Below, one piece after another: positions 9,291 through 18,601 of a stretch of DNA of 64,000 nt. Under the pieces are notes generated by a model. It searched no databases, had not been told where the DNA came from, and saw only the letters and a program-made list of their open reading frames with translations. The position numbers and the translations under genes were made by a program. The stretch is from Streptomyces sp. CB02959. Its GTDB lineage: Bacteria; Actinomycetota; Actinomycetes; Streptomycetales; Streptomycetaceae. How positions within the stretch are numbered: the first letter of the stretch is position 1; each line of letters starts with the position of its first letter. Location of the stretch: NCBI RefSeq assembly GCF_002803155.1, contig NZ_NNBP01000001.1, forward strand, positions 496,001 to 560,000. Reading direction: 5' to 3'.

Positions 9291-9782
9291 CTAGCCCTCC
9301 TCCCCCTCCTGCTCCGCGTTCAGACGGTGCAGCAGGCGGGCGAGTTCGGCGACCTCGGCGCGGTCCCAGGAGGCGAGGTTGCGGGCGTAGCGGGCGCGGC
9401 GGGCGGTGCGGACGCGGTTGAAGCGGTCCCGGCCCTCGTCGGTGATCCGCACCAGGACGGCCCGGCCGTCGGCCGGGTCGGGGGCGCGGGCCACCAGGCC
9501 GAGCTTCTCCAGGGCGTTCAGTTGGCGGCTTATGGTCGCCTTGCCGACGCCGAAGAAGGCGGCAAGGTCGGTGGCGCGTTGGGCGCCGGCGTCGGCGAGC
9601 CGCACCAGCAGGCCGTAGGCGGCCGGTTCGAGGTCGGGGTGGACCTCGCGGGCGAGTTCGCCGGAGGAGGCGCGGGCGCGGCGCAGGAATACCGCCAGTT
9701 CGCGTTCCAGGGACAGGAATGCGGGGTCCACTCCCATCGGCTCGCCGTCCGCCGTGGTACCGCCGGCTCCGGTCTCGTGCAC
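9291..9782 (-). CDS. MarR-family transcriptional regulator
   Basis: A 163-residue winged-helix regulator. The DNA-binding region runs through RATDLAAFFGVGKATISRQLNALEKLGLV, followed by the wing DPADGRAVLVRIT, in the standard MarR layout with flanking dimerisation helices. It starts at a GTG at 9782 with AAAGGG upstream; an in-frame ATG 15 codons later is possible. It is divergent from the lysozyme gene and convergent with the PP2C-like gene, leaving the lysozyme gene or itself as the nearest possible targets. Confidence 0.9.
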   Translation of the reverse strand: MHETGAGGTTADGEPMGVDPAFLSLERELAVFLRRARASSGELAREVHPDLEPAAYGLLVRLADAGAQRATDLAAFFGVGKATISRQLNALEKLGLVARAPDPADGRAVLVRITDEGRDRFNRVRTARRARYARNLASWDRAEVAELARLLHRLNAEQEGEEG

Positions 9783-10098
9783 GTCAGCGCCCTTTCCCGC
9801 GTTGTCCGATCCAGAAATTCCCCCGCCGTGCCCTCCGTGCGTTTCCGCCGCCGGAAATTTTCCTTCCCGGGCGGACGGAACCGCAGTTGGGCCAGTATTT
9901 CGCAGGATTAGACCAACGGCAGCTCGCGGACCCCTTTTATCACGGGGGTCTACGCGCGTATCGTCATTTCTGGCATGGCCACACCAAGTGTGGCGCCGGT
10001 TCCTCCCCTCTCAAGGTCACTTCTCCACAAGGTCACTTCTCAGCAAAGTCACCGCACCGAGATCCACCGAGATCCACCGAGATCTACGGAGGCACGTA
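9783..10098. other. Divergent intergenic region upstream of the lysozyme gene (316 bp)
   Basis: The region separates the MarR gene from the lysozyme gene. Its left half (about 9800-9960) is noticeably lower in GC than the rest of the window, and its right end carries two kinds of direct repeats, listed separately. No RNA gene was recognised. Confidence 0.5.
10012..10085 (+). repeat. Two sets of short tandem repeats before the lysozyme start
   Basis: CAAGGTCACTTCT occurs at 10012-10024 and 10028-10040, and a third partial copy CAAAGTCAC starts at 10044, giving a strict 16-bp period. Immediately after it, ACCGAGATCC/T occurs three times with a 10-bp period (10056, 10066, 10076). The block ends just before the ribosome binding site ACGGAGG. 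Phased repeats in a promoter or leader suggest cooperative regulator binding or an RNA role. Confidence 0.75.
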
Positions 10099-10959
10099 AT
10101 GCCCGTGCTCAGATCCGGCTCCCCCCACCGCTCCGTGCGCTCCCGCGCGACCGTGGCCGGGATCCTCCTCGCGACCGTCTCCCTCCTCGTCGGCCTGCCC
10201 GGTACGGCCGGTGCCGCGGCCACCGGGCGCGCGCCCGAGCCCCGCCACCCCGAACAGGACTGGGCCGGCTCCCAGATCGCCGAACACGAGGGCACCCGGA
10301 CCGGCGTACTGCCGCCGGCGCCCTCGCTGGCCGCGTCGGTCGAGGGCGTGGACGTCAGCAGCCACAACGGCAACGTCGCCTGGTCGACGCTCTGGAACAG
10401 CGGCGTGAAGTTCGCCTACGTCAAGGCCACGGAATCCACCAGCTACACCAATCCGTACTTCGCGCAGCAGTACAACGGCTCCTACAACTCCGGCATGATC
10501 CGCGGCTCCTACCACTTCGCCACGCCGGACACCTCCAGCGGCGCCGCCCAGGCCAACTACTTCGTCGACCACGGCGGCGGCTGGTCCAAGGACGGCAGGA
10601 CGCTGCCCGGCGCGCTCGACATGGAGTACAACCCCTACGGCTCCACCTGCTACGGGCTGAGCGCGGCCGGGCTGGTGAACTGGATGAAGGACTGGTTCGC
10701 CACCTACAAGGCACGCACCGGGCGGGACGCCGTCATCTACACCTCCACCAGCTGGTGGAGCCAGTGCACCGGCAACTCCTCCGCCTTCGGCAGCATCAAC
10801 CCACTGTGGGTCCCGCGCTACGGCTCGTCGGTCGGCGAACTCCCCGCCGGCTGGGGCTTCCACACCATCTGGCAGTACACCTCGACCGGCCCGACGGTCG
10901 GTGACCACAACCGCTTCAACGGGGCGTACGACCGGCTCCAGGCGCTGGCCAACGGCTGA
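10099..10959 (+). CDS. Secreted GH25 lysozyme (N-acetylmuramidase)
   Basis: The 286-residue product has a Sec signal peptide (basic start, then VAGILLATVSLLVGLPGTAGAA, cleavage near residue 40) and one glycoside hydrolase family 25 domain. The family landmarks are GVDVSSHNG, FAYVKATES, the catalytic ALDMEYNP (Asp and Glu of the DxE pair) and WVPRYG/WQYTSTG. It should cleave the N-acetylmuramyl-glucosamine bond of peptidoglycan outside the cell. There is no separate wall-binding domain. The start at 10099 is set by GGAGG and the signal peptide, although the frame is open for 345 bp upstream. It may be controlled through the phased repeats in front of it. Confidence 0.93.
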   Translation: MPVLRSGSPHRSVRSRATVAGILLATVSLLVGLPGTAGAAATGRAPEPRHPEQDWAGSQIAEHEGTRTGVLPPAPSLAASVEGVDVSSHNGNVAWSTLWNSGVKFAYVKATESTSYTNPYFAQQYNGSYNSGMIRGSYHFATPDTSSGAAQANYFVDHGGGWSKDGRTLPGALDMEYNPYGSTCYGLSAAGLVNWMKDWFATYKARTGRDAVIYTSTSWWSQCTGNSSAFGSINPLWVPRYGSSVGELPAGWGFHTIWQYTSTGPTVGDHNRFNGAYDRLQALANG

Positions 10960-10961
10960 AC

Positions 10962-11015
10962 GCGCGGCGGGCCGCCCCGTCCCCACCGAGGGGGCGGGCC
11001 GGCCGTCCGCCGCGC
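10962..11015. terminator. Hairpin between the lysozyme and lon genes
   Basis: Outer 9-bp arms (10962-10970 and 11007-11015) enclose further GC-rich complementary segments between two convergent genes, consistent with a bidirectional terminator. Confidence 0.6.
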
Positions 11016-11026
11016 CGTGCCGGGCG

Positions 11027-13462
11027 CTACGCCGCGACCGGGAACCCGGGCCGCTCCCCGTTAGCGGCCGGTGTCAGGGCCAGTTCCAGCACCTGCCGCA
11101 CGTCCGCGACCGGGTGCACCTCCAGCGCTTCGAGGACCTCGGCCGGGACGTCGTCCAGGTCCGGTTCGTTGCGCTTGGGGATGATCACGGTGGTGATACC
11201 GGCCCGGTGCGCCGCCAGCAGCTTCTGCTTGACGCCGCCGATCGGCAGCACCCGCCCGGTGAGCGAGACCTCACCGGTCATCGCGACGTCCGGACGGACC
11301 GGGCGGCCGGACAGCAGCGACGCCAGCGCGGTGGTCATGGTGACGCCGGCACTGGGGCCGTCCTTGGGGACCGCGCCGGCCGGGACGTGCAGGTGCACCC
11401 CGCGCTCCTTCAGGTCGCCCACCGGCAGCTCCAGTTCGGCGCCGTGCGAGCGCAGGAAGGACAGCGCGATGTGCGCCGACTCCTTCATCACGTCGCCCAG
11501 CTGGCCGGTCAGCCGCACACCGGAGGCGCCGGTCTCCGGATCGGCCAGCGACGCCTCCACGTAGAGCACGTCGCCGCCGGCACCGGTGACCGCGAGACCG
11601 GTGACCACACCGGGCACCGCGGTCCGCCGCTCGGCCGGGTCCTGGGCCGACTCCGGGGTGTGGTGCGGGCGCCCGATGAGCGGGCGCAGCGCGTCCGCCC
11701 CCACGGTGAGGGGCAGCTCCTGCTCGCCCAGTTCGTGCTGGGCGGCCACCTTGCGCAGCAGCCTGGCGACCGACCGCTCCAGATTCCGCACGCCCGCCTC
11801 GCGGGTGTACTCCCCGGCGAGCTTGCGCAGCGCGTCGTCCGCCACGGTCACCTCGCCCGGGGTGAGGCCGGCCCGCTCCAACTGGCGCGGCACCAGGTGG
11901 TCCCGGGCGATGACGACCTTCTCGTCCTCGGTGTAGCCGTCCAGCCGGACCAGTTCCATCCGGTCCAGCAGCGGTTCGGGGATCGCCTCCAGGACGTTGG
12001 CGGTGGCCAGGAACACCACGTCGGACAGGTCCAGTTCGACCTCCAGGTAGTGGTCCCGGAAGGTGTGGTTCTGCGCCGGGTCCAGTACCTCCAGGAGGGC
12101 GGCGGCCGGATCGCCGCGGTAGTCGGAGCCCACCTTGTCGATCTCGTCGAGGAGGACGACCGGGTTCATCGAGCCGGCCTCCTTGATCGCCCGCACGATC
12201 CGGCCGGGCAGCGCGCCGACGTACGTCCGCCGGTGGCCGCGGATCTCCGCCTCGTCCCGGACGCCGCCGAGGGCGACCCGGACGAACTTCCGCCCCATGG
12301 CCCGCGCGACGGACTCGCCGAGCGAGGTCTTTCCGACGCCCGGCGGCCCGACGAGGGCCAGCACGGCGCCGCCGCGGCGCCCGCCCACCAGGCCGAACCC
12401 GCGCTGGGACCGCCGCTTGCGCACCGCGAGGTACTCGGTGATCCGCTCCTTGACGTCCGCCAGCCCGGCGTGGTCGGCGTCCAGGACCCGCTTGGCGCCC
12501 GCGATGTCGTAGGCGTCCTCGGTCCGCTCGTGCCACGGCAGTTCCAGGACGGTGTCCAGCCAGGTGCGGATCCAGGAGCCCTCGGGGCTCTGGTCGCTGG
12601 ACCGCTCCAGCTTGTCGACCTCCTTGAGGGCGGCCTTGCGGACCTCCTCGGGCAGGTCGGCGGCCTCGACCCGGGCGCGGTAGTCGTCGCCCTCGTCCTC
12701 CGGGTCGCCGTTGAGCTGGGCCAGTTCCTTGCGGACCGCGTCCAGTTGGCGCCGCAGCAGGAACTCGCGCTGCTGCTTGTCGACGCCCTCCTGGACGTCC
12801 TTGGCGATGGACTCGGCGACGTCCTGCTCGGCCAGGTGGGAGCGGAGCACCTCGGTGGCGTACTTCAGCCGGGCGACCGGGTCGGTGGTCTCCAGCAGCC
12901 GGAGCTTCTGCTCGCCCGCCAGGAACGGCAGGTATCCGGCGTTGTCGGCGAGCGTGGGGACGTCGTCGATGCCGGCGACCCGGTCGACGACCTGCCAGGC
13001 GCCGCGCTTGCGCAGCCAGCTGGTGGCCAACGCCTTGTACTCCGTGACGAGTTCTCCGACGGCGCCCGGGAGGGCGTCCGGCGCCGCCTCCTCGACGGTG
13101 GTGCCCTCCACCCAGAGCGCAGCGCCCGGACCGGTGGTGCCGGAGCCGATCCGCACCCGGCCCAGGCCCCGGATCAGGGCTCCGGGGTCACCGTCGGACA
13201 GGCGTCCGACCTGCTCGATCCGCCCGAGCGTGCCGATCGCCGCGTACGTCCCGTCGATCCGCGGCACCAGCAGCACTCTGGGCTTGCCACCCGACGAGTC
13301 CGACGAGGCGGCCGCCTGGGCGGCCTCCACCGCGGCCCGCACCTCGGCGTCGGACAGGTCCAGAGGCACCACCATGCCGGGCAGGACGACCTCGTCATCG
13401 AGGGGCAGCACGGGCAGGGTCAGCGTGGTGAGCGCCGTGGACTCCGTCGACTCAGCAGTCAT
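11027..13462 (-). CDS. lon: ATP-dependent Lon protease
   Basis: The 811-residue enzyme has all three Lon parts: the N-terminal substrate domain ([19 protein letters not shown]), the AAA+ module with Walker [10 protein letters not shown] and Walker [11 protein letters not shown], and the C-terminal Ser-Lys protease domain. The catalytic serine is Ser704 in DGPSAG and the lysine is Lys744 in GGVKQK. It degrades misfolded and selected regulatory proteins in the cytoplasm. The start is the ATG at 13462, with AAGGGGAGA upstream; a GTG seven codons earlier lies upstream of that site. A ClgR-type box 75-88 bp upstream matches reported control of lon in Streptomyces. Confidence 0.97.
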   Translation of the reverse strand: MTAESTESTALTTLTLPVLPLDDEVVLPGMVVPLDLSDAEVRAAVEAAQAAASSDSSGGKPRVLLVPRIDGTYAAIGTLGRIEQVGRLSDGDPGALIRGLGRVRIGSGTTGPGAALWVEGTTVEEAAPDALPGAVGELVTEYKALATSWLRKRGAWQVVDRVAGIDDVPTLADNAGYLPFLAGEQKLRLLETTDPVARLKYATEVLRSHLAEQDVAESIAKDVQEGVDKQQREFLLRRQLDAVRKELAQLNGDPEDEGDDYRARVEAADLPEEVRKAALKEVDKLERSSDQSPEGSWIRTWLDTVLELPWHERTEDAYDIAGAKRVLDADHAGLADVKERITEYLAVRKRRSQRGFGLVGGRRGGAVLALVGPPGVGKTSLGESVARAMGRKFVRVALGGVRDEAEIRGHRRTYVGALPGRIVRAIKEAGSMNPVVLLDEIDKVGSDYRGDPAAALLEVLDPAQNHTFRDHYLEVELDLSDVVFLATANVLEAIPEPLLDRMELVRLDGYTEDEKVVIARDHLVPRQLERAGLTPGEVTVADDALRKLAGEYTREAGVRNLERSVARLLRKVAAQHELGEQELPLTVGADALRPLIGRPHHTPESAQDPAERRTAVPGVVTGLAVTGAGGDVLYVEASLADPETGASGVRLTGQLGDVMKESAHIALSFLRSHGAELELPVGDLKERGVHLHVPAGAVPKDGPSAGVTMTTALASLLSGRPVRPDVAMTGEVSLTGRVLPIGGVKQKLLAAHRAGITTVIIPKRNEPDLDDVPAEVLEALEVHPVADVRQVLELALTPAANGERPGFPVAA

Positions 13463-13536
13463 GATCTCCCCTTCGGCAACCAAGTTGAGCTTTACCCACT
13501 CAATGCCGAGCGCCCTGCCGTTGTTCCCCGCCGCGT

Positions 13537-13550
13537 GTTCGCTGTGAGCG
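13537..13550 (-). promoter_or_regulatory. ClgR-type operator upstream of lon
   Basis: GTTCGC-TGTGA-GCG is an exact match to the GTTCGC-N5-GCG motif reported for the activator ClgR, which controls clp and lon genes in Streptomyces. It is 75-88 bp upstream of the lon ATG, a usual activator position. Confidence 0.75.
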
Positions 13551-13617
13551 ATCAGATGCGGGCAACTCGGCTACGGGGCAGGGGCCGTGGGCCCCGCCGG
13601 AAGGGGAGGGACCGGCG

Positions 13618-14481
13618 CTACCAGTGCGCGGGACGCCGCAGCCCGCCCGGCAGCCGGGTGGTCGCGTCGCCCCGGGCGGCGTTCACCTGGGCCTGCGTCA
13701 GGAAGACGCTGCCGGTGAGGTCGGCGCCGCGCAGATCGGCGTCCCGGAGGTCGGCGCCGATCATCTCCGCGGACCGCAGGTCGGCACCACGGAGGTCGGC
13801 CGCGATGAGGTACGCCCCGCGCAGGTTGGCACCCCGGAGGTCGGCGCCCTTGAGCCGCGCCCCCATCAGGTCCGCGCCCCGCCGCTCCTTCCGGCGGCCC
13901 GGAACCTTCGCCCGGACCAGCTCGCCGACCCGCAGCAGCAGGACGTTGACCGCGCCGCGATGGGCGGCCACGTCCAGCCCGGCCAGCTCCTCGGCGGTGC
14001 CCCGCGTCAACCCCTCGGTCTCCTCCAGGGCGGCCCGCAGCTCGTCGCGCACCGGGCGGCACTCCGGGAGCGCCACCGCCTCCGTCAGGTACCAGAGCAG
14101 CTCGTGCAGCTGGCGCATCACGGCGAACGCGTCGAACATCGGCCGGGCGGTCTCCGGCGCGCTCCGCCAGTCCTTCCCCTCGAAGGTGACCTGGGAGATC
14201 TTCTGACCCGCGCCGAAGCACTCGAAGACCGTGCAGCCGGAGAAGCCGCGCTTCCGCAGGTCGCGGTGGACGCCGCAGCGGAAGTCGGCCTGGAGGTTCG
14301 GGCAGGGCCGGCCGGCCTCCTTGTCGAGGGCGAAGTCCGCCGAGCGCGCGAACGGCAGCGCCACACAGCACAGGCCGAAGCAGTTGCCGCAGTCGGAGAG
14401 CAGCGGGAGCCGGGCCCCGTCCGGGGTCTGGGGCGGGGCGGACGGGCGGTCCTGGGCGGGGCGGCGGCGCTCGTGCGGCAC
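13618..14481 (-). CDS. Cysteine-cluster plus pentapeptide-repeat protein
   Basis: The 287-residue protein joins two parts. The N-terminal 120 residues hold a cysteine cluster (CGNCFGLCC, then C at [15 protein letters not shown]) that looks like a metal- or Fe-S-binding region. The C-terminal 80 residues are about ten pentapeptide repeats of the A(D/N)LxG type ([21 protein letters not shown]), which form a right-handed beta-helix. A GTG at 14481 is taken as start; an ATG at 14544 in frame has no ribosome binding site. It lies downstream of the rhomboid-like gene. Pentapeptide proteins include DNA-gyrase protectors, but nothing here shows that role. Confidence 0.75.
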   Translation of the reverse strand: MPHERRRPAQDRPSAPPQTPDGARLPLLSDCGNCFGLCCVALPFARSADFALDKEAGRPCPNLQADFRCGVHRDLRKRGFSGCTVFECFGAGQKISQVTFEGKDWRSAPETARPMFDAFAVMRQLHELLWYLTEAVALPECRPVRDELRAALEETEGLTRGTAEELAGLDVAAHRGAVNVLLLRVGELVRAKVPGRRKERRGADLMGARLKGADLRGANLRGAYLIAADLRGADLRSAEMIGADLRDADLRGADLTGSVFLTQAQVNAARGDATTRLPGGLRRPAHW

Positions 14482-14605
14482 GGTTCTTCTCTGCTCCTGC
14501 GACCGGCGGACGCCTTCCGTCACGGCGCCCGCGAAGGACCCCATTGTCCGCGACCGGCGCCGCCGGTGCGCCCGGCGGACCGTCCCGCGTGGGCGGCGCC
14601 GCGGG

Positions 14606-15451
14606 TCAGGACGCCCGGGTGGCTCGCAGCGCCGGGTGCCCCAGGTCCCCGAGCAGCGCGGCGGGCCCGGAGCGCTGCGCCCGCCAGTGCCGGAGCAGCG
14701 GCCAGGCGGCGACGCCCAGGACCAGGGAGAGCAGATGGCCCCAGTCGGTCATCGGGTCGACGTAGGCGAGCAGACCGGAGACCGCCTGGCAGCCGGCGGC
14801 GGCCAGCAGCGGCCAGCGCGCCCAGCCGGGCAGCAGTCCGGCGAGCGCCCCTATGCAGGTCATCACGCCGAAGCTGATGCCGTAGTCGAGGCGGTGCAGC
14901 GAGCTGTCCGGCAGCCCCCCGGCGGCGACCGAGAAGCCGACCGGCATCTCGGTGGCGAGGGTGGCCAGCGCGTGCCCGCCGAAGAACACCGCCGCGGTGC
15001 GCACCCCGCCGATCCGCCGCTCCAGGGCGGTCAGTACGAAGAGGAAGGCGACGGCGTACCCCGAGAACAGCCCGCCGGCGATCCACAGGGCGCTGGCGAC
15101 CAGCACCAGCAGCGGCGCCTGGGCGAGGTGGACCACGTCCGTACTGGAGCCCTGGAGCAGTGCGGACACCAGGGAGGGGTCGCCGTTCTCGGCGAAGAGC
15201 GAGGTGGCCACGAGCAGCAGCGTGTAGCCGAAGGTGAAGGGGGTGCCGGTCGGCGTGGGGAGCAGCCGCCAGGGGCGCAGGCCCCCGCGCGGGCGGCGGG
15301 CCGGGGCGGCGGTCGGTGCCGGCGGGGCGTCCGCGGCCGGTGCGGCCGCGCCACCGCGCTGCCGGGGCAGCCCGGTGAGGAGCACCGGAGCGCTCCCGTC
15401 CGCCCCGTCCCCGGCCGGCGCACCGCCGGCCGCCTCCACCGCACTCGCCAT
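14606..15451 (-). CDS. Rhomboid-like integral membrane protein
   Basis: A 281-residue protein with a disordered Ala/Pro-rich cytoplasmic N-terminus (about 65 residues) and about six membrane segments. It contains GISFG (Ser193) in one predicted segment and [10 protein letters not shown] (His239) in the last one, in the order of the rhomboid catalytic Ser-His pair. The surrounding motifs are degenerate, so protease activity is uncertain. The ATG at 15451 has AAGGGA upstream; the frame continues upstream without protein-like sequence. It is divergent from the SAM-dependent enzyme gene. Confidence 0.75.
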   Translation of the reverse strand: MASAVEAAGGAPAGDGADGSAPVLLTGLPRQRGGAAAPAADAPPAPTAAPARRPRGGLRPWRLLPTPTGTPFTFGYTLLLVATSLFAENGDPSLVSALLQGSSTDVVHLAQAPLLVLVASALWIAGGLFSGYAVAFLFVLTALERRIGGVRTAAVFFGGHALATLATEMPVGFSVAAGGLPDSSLHRLDYGISFGVMTCIGALAGLLPGWARWPLLAAAGCQAVSGLLAYVDPMTDWGHLLSLVLGVAAWPLLRHWRAQRSGPAALLGDLGHPALRATRAS

Positions 15452-15654
15452 CCCAGGTCCCTTCCACGACCCCGCGCACCGTCCGGGATCCACTGTGCAC
15501 GGCCAACCCATGAGTCAGCTGTGTGAGTGATATCCCTCACAGCCCTCAACCCTCGTGCGGTGCACTGCGTCCGGCGCGTGGGCCGCGGTTCCCGCCGTCC
15601 CACCGTCCGCCGAACCGCTGGACCACCGCCCGCGGAGTTGACCAAGATGGCCGC

Positions 15655-16428
15655 ATGGATCCCGTTCGCTCCTGGCATCCGACCACCGCACCCGAACCGG
15701 CCGTACGCACCCTCGACCGGCGCGAAGGCCCCCACGGCGAGGTGGTGCTGCGGCGCCGGGGACCGGCCGCCGGGGACCCCGACACCCGTGTCGCGCCCGG
15801 GAAGCCCGGGAAGGCAGCCGGCCCGGTCTACGAGATCATCGCCAACGGCTGCTTCCTGATGGACACCTCCGACGGCCGCTCCGAACGGCTGCTGGTGGAC
15901 GCCGCGCTGAACGCCCTGCCGCCCGACCGGGCACGGCCCTCGGTGCTGATCGGCGGACTGGGCGTGGGCTTCTCGCTGGCCCGGGCGGCCGCCGAGCCGC
16001 GCTGGGGCCGGATCGCGGTCGTCGAGCGGGAGGCGGCGGTGATCGACTGGCACCGCACGGGCCCGCTGTCGGCGATCTCCGGACCGGCGCTGGCCGACCC
16101 GCGCACCGAGGTCCGGCACACCGACCTGGTCGCGTACCTGCGCGAGGGCGCCGGCCAACTCGCGTACGACGCCCTGTGCTTGGACATCGACAACGGCCCC
16201 GACTGGACCGTCACCGAGGACAACGACGGGCTCTACTCCCCCGCCGGCCTGGCCGCCTGCCGGGACCGGCTGACCCCCGGCGGAGTGCTCGCCGTGTGGT
16301 CGGCGCGGCCGTCGCCGGAGTTCGAACGGGCGCTGGGAAATGCCGGATTCGAGGGCGTACGGACCGAAGAGATCCCGGTTGCCCGAGGCGTCCCGGACGT
16401 GGTCCACCTGGCGCTCCGGTCCGCGTAG
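15655..16428 (+). CDS. Spermidine-synthase-like SAM-binding protein
   Basis: A 257-residue protein with the Rossmann-like fold of spermidine synthases and class I methyltransferases: VLIGGLGVGFSLARA is the nucleotide-binding glycine loop, followed by the acidic VVEREAAVIDW strand end and the YDALCLDIDNGPDW motif that closes the site. The N-terminal part (GEVVLRRRG...YEIIANGCFLMDT) matches the small beta domain of spermidine synthases. The catalytic aspartates expected for polyamine transfer cannot be assigned, so the substrate is open. The ATG at 15655 starts the region of family resemblance. Confidence 0.7.
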   Translation: MDPVRSWHPTTAPEPAVRTLDRREGPHGEVVLRRRGPAAGDPDTRVAPGKPGKAAGPVYEIIANGCFLMDTSDGRSERLLVDAALNALPPDRARPSVLIGGLGVGFSLARAAAEPRWGRIAVVEREAAVIDWHRTGPLSAISGPALADPRTEVRHTDLVAYLREGAGQLAYDALCLDIDNGPDWTVTEDNDGLYSPAGLAACRDRLTPGGVLAVWSARPSPEFERALGNAGFEGVRTEEIPVARGVPDVVHLALRSA

Positions 16429-16511
16429 GGCGCGTAGCCGACTGTCACATCATGCCCTTACGCTGCTGCCCAGCAAGACGTGACCACGCAGGGCACATGC
16501 AGGGGCGGGCG

Positions 16512-17252
16512 ATGGACCAGACTCAGACAACCCAGGGCGGCACCACCGCGGCCACGCCGGGCGCCCAGCGCCGGGTGCTGGTCGTGGAGGACGATCCGAC
16601 GATCGTCGATGCCATCGCGGCCCGGCTGCGCGCCGAGGGCTTCCAGGTGCAGACCGCCACCGACGGCCCGGCCGCGGTCGACACGGCCGAGGCGTGGCAG
16701 CCCGACCTGCTCGTCCTCGACGTGATGCTGCCGGGCTTCGACGGCCTGGAGGTGTGCCGCCGGGTGCAGGCGCAGCGACCGGTGCCGGTGATGATGCTCA
16801 CCGCCCGGGACGACGAGACCGACATGCTGGTGGGCCTCGGGGTCGGCGCCGACGACTACATGACCAAGCCGTTCTCCATGCGGGAGCTGGCCGCCCGGGT
16901 GCACGTACTGCTGCGCAGGGTCGAGCGGGCCGCACTGGCCGCGCACACCCCGCGCAGCGGCATCCTGCGGCTGGGCGAGCTGGAGATCGACCACGCGCAG
17001 CGCCGGGTGCGGGTGCGCGGCAGCGACGTGCACCTCACCCCCACCGAGTTCGACCTGCTGGTCTGCCTGGCGAACACCCCGCGTGCGGTGCTCTCCCGCG
17101 AGCAGCTGCTGGCCGAGGTCTGGGACTGGGCGGACGCCTCGGGGACCCGGACGGTCGACAGCCACATCAAGGCGCTGCGCCGCAAGATCGGTGCCGAGCG
17201 CATCCGCACGGTCCACGGCGTCGGGTACGCCCTGGAGACCCCGCCCGCATGA
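16512..17252 (+). CDS. OmpR/PhoB-family response regulator
   Basis: A 246-residue regulator. The receiver domain has acidic residues in VVEDDPT, the phosphorylation site Asp70 in LVLDVMLPG, and the conserved lysine Lys119 in TKPF. The C-terminal winged helix (LTPTEFDLLVCLANTPRAVLSREQLL...VDSHIKALRRKIG) binds DNA. The ATG at 16512 follows AGGGGCGGG; an in-frame ATG five codons earlier is the alternative. The stop overlaps the start of the sensor kinase gene (ATGA), so the pair is translationally coupled. Confidence 0.94.
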   Translation: MDQTQTTQGGTTAATPGAQRRVLVVEDDPTIVDAIAARLRAEGFQVQTATDGPAAVDTAEAWQPDLLVLDVMLPGFDGLEVCRRVQAQRPVPVMMLTARDDETDMLVGLGVGADDYMTKPFSMRELAARVHVLLRRVERAALAAHTPRSGILRLGELEIDHAQRRVRVRGSDVHLTPTEFDLLVCLANTPRAVLSREQLLAEVWDWADASGTRTVDSHIKALRRKIGAERIRTVHGVGYALETPPA

Positions 17253-18364
17253 TCTGTCGGTGGCGGCCGCGGGCGCGGGACCTGTGGGACCGGTTCTGGG
17301 AGGCGCTGCGGCCGCTGGACCCGTACCGCTCGGTCAAGGCGGCGCTCGGCGCCCTGGTGATCGTCTCGGTGATCATCACCACACTCCTGGTGTTCGTGGC
17401 GATGCACTCGGCGACCGAGCTGCGGGTGATCACGGTCTTCTCGATCATCGCCTCGCTGCTGATCACCCAGTTCGTGGCCACCGGGCTGACCGCCCCGCTC
17501 GGCGAGATGACCGAGGTGACCCGGGCGATGGCGCACGGTGACTACACCCGCCGGGTGCGCGCGGACCGCCGCGACGAGTTCGGCGACCTGGCCGACGCCT
17601 TCAACCGCATGGCCGCCGACCTCGAAGCGGTGGACACCCACCGCAAGGAGCTGGTCGCCAACGTCTCGCACGAACTGCGCACCCCCATCGCGGCGCTGCG
17701 CGCGGTGCTGGAGAACGTCGTCGACGGCGTCTGCGAGCCCGACGCGGACACCATGCGGACGGCGCTGAAGCAGACCGAGCGGCTGGGCCGGCTGGTGGAG
17801 CACCTGCTGGACCTGTCCCGGCTCGACAACGGCGTGGTGCCGCTGCACGCCCGGCGCTTCGAGGTCTGGCCGTACCTGTCCGGGGTGCTCAAGGAGGCCA
17901 ACATGAGCCGCGGCGCCTCCACCCTCTCCGGCACCGGCACCCACACCCGGGCGGACGTCCACCTCCACCTCGACGTCTCCCCGCCGGAGCTGACCGCGCA
18001 CGCCGACGCCGAACGGCTCCACCAGGTCGTCGCCAACCTCATCGACAACGCGATCAAGCACAGCCCGCGGCACGGCCGGGTCACGGTGCGGGCCCGGCGC
18101 GGCGACGGGCCGGAGGGCCTGGTGCTGGAGGTGCAGGACGAGGGCCCCGGCATCCCGGAGTCCGAGCGCTACCGGGTCTTCGAACGGTTCAACCGCGGCG
18201 GGCCCGGCTCCTCGGGTCCGGGCACCGACGGCGGGACGGGGCTGGGCCTGGCGATCGCGCGCTGGGCGGTGGACCTGCACGGCGGGCGGATCGGGGTGGC
18301 CGAATCCCCCCGGGGTTGCCGGATCCGGGTCACCCTTCCGGGGCTGGAGTCATCCCGGGGTTGA
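17249..18364 (+). CDS. Two-component sensor histidine kinase
   Basis: A 371-residue membrane kinase. Two membrane segments lie near residues 31-53 and 58-80 with almost no extracellular loop, so it probably senses the membrane or an internal signal. A HAMP domain follows (GEMTEVTRAMAHGDYTRRV), then the phospho-acceptor in NVSHELRTPIAAL (H-box) and an ATPase domain with NLIDNAIKHSP, DEGPGIP and GTGLGLAIAR. It starts on an ATG overlapping the response-regulator stop by 4 nt. The upstream extension of the frame is antisense to coding logic and is not protein. Confidence 0.94.
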   Translation: MICRWRPRARDLWDRFWEALRPLDPYRSVKAALGALVIVSVIITTLLVFVAMHSATELRVITVFSIIASLLITQFVATGLTAPLGEMTEVTRAMAHGDYTRRVRADRRDEFGDLADAFNRMAADLEAVDTHRKELVANVSHELRTPIAALRAVLENVVDGVCEPDADTMRTALKQTERLGRLVEHLLDLSRLDNGVVPLHARRFEVWPYLSGVLKEANMSRGASTLSGTGTHTRADVHLHLDVSPPELTAHADAERLHQVVANLIDNAIKHSPRHGRVTVRARRGDGPEGLVLEVQDEGPGIPESERYRVFERFNRGGPGSSGPGTDGGTGLGLAIARWAVDLHGGRIGVAESPRGCRIRVTLPGLESSRG

Positions 18365-18601
18365 CGCCGACTGACGTAGGGTCGGTGGTGGGAGCACTCA
18401 TTCCGGGGTGCGACGGCGATGAGCGCTACCCGCACACAGGCAAACCACGTGTGTTTCCCGCCAAGTCAGCCCCTGAAACCCTTCGGTGAATGTGACGTGC
18501 GCGACGAGTGACCCTCCCGGACTGCACCAAAGGTCACAAGAGGCGTAGCCTTTATTCCCGCTGTCCACCACCTTAGGAAGCGGAAGAGGGCGGTTGCCGC
18601 C

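Noticed and set aside
10901..14206. 1,101-codon plus-strand frame opposite lon
   Set aside because: Antisense shadow of lon; no recognisable protein features.
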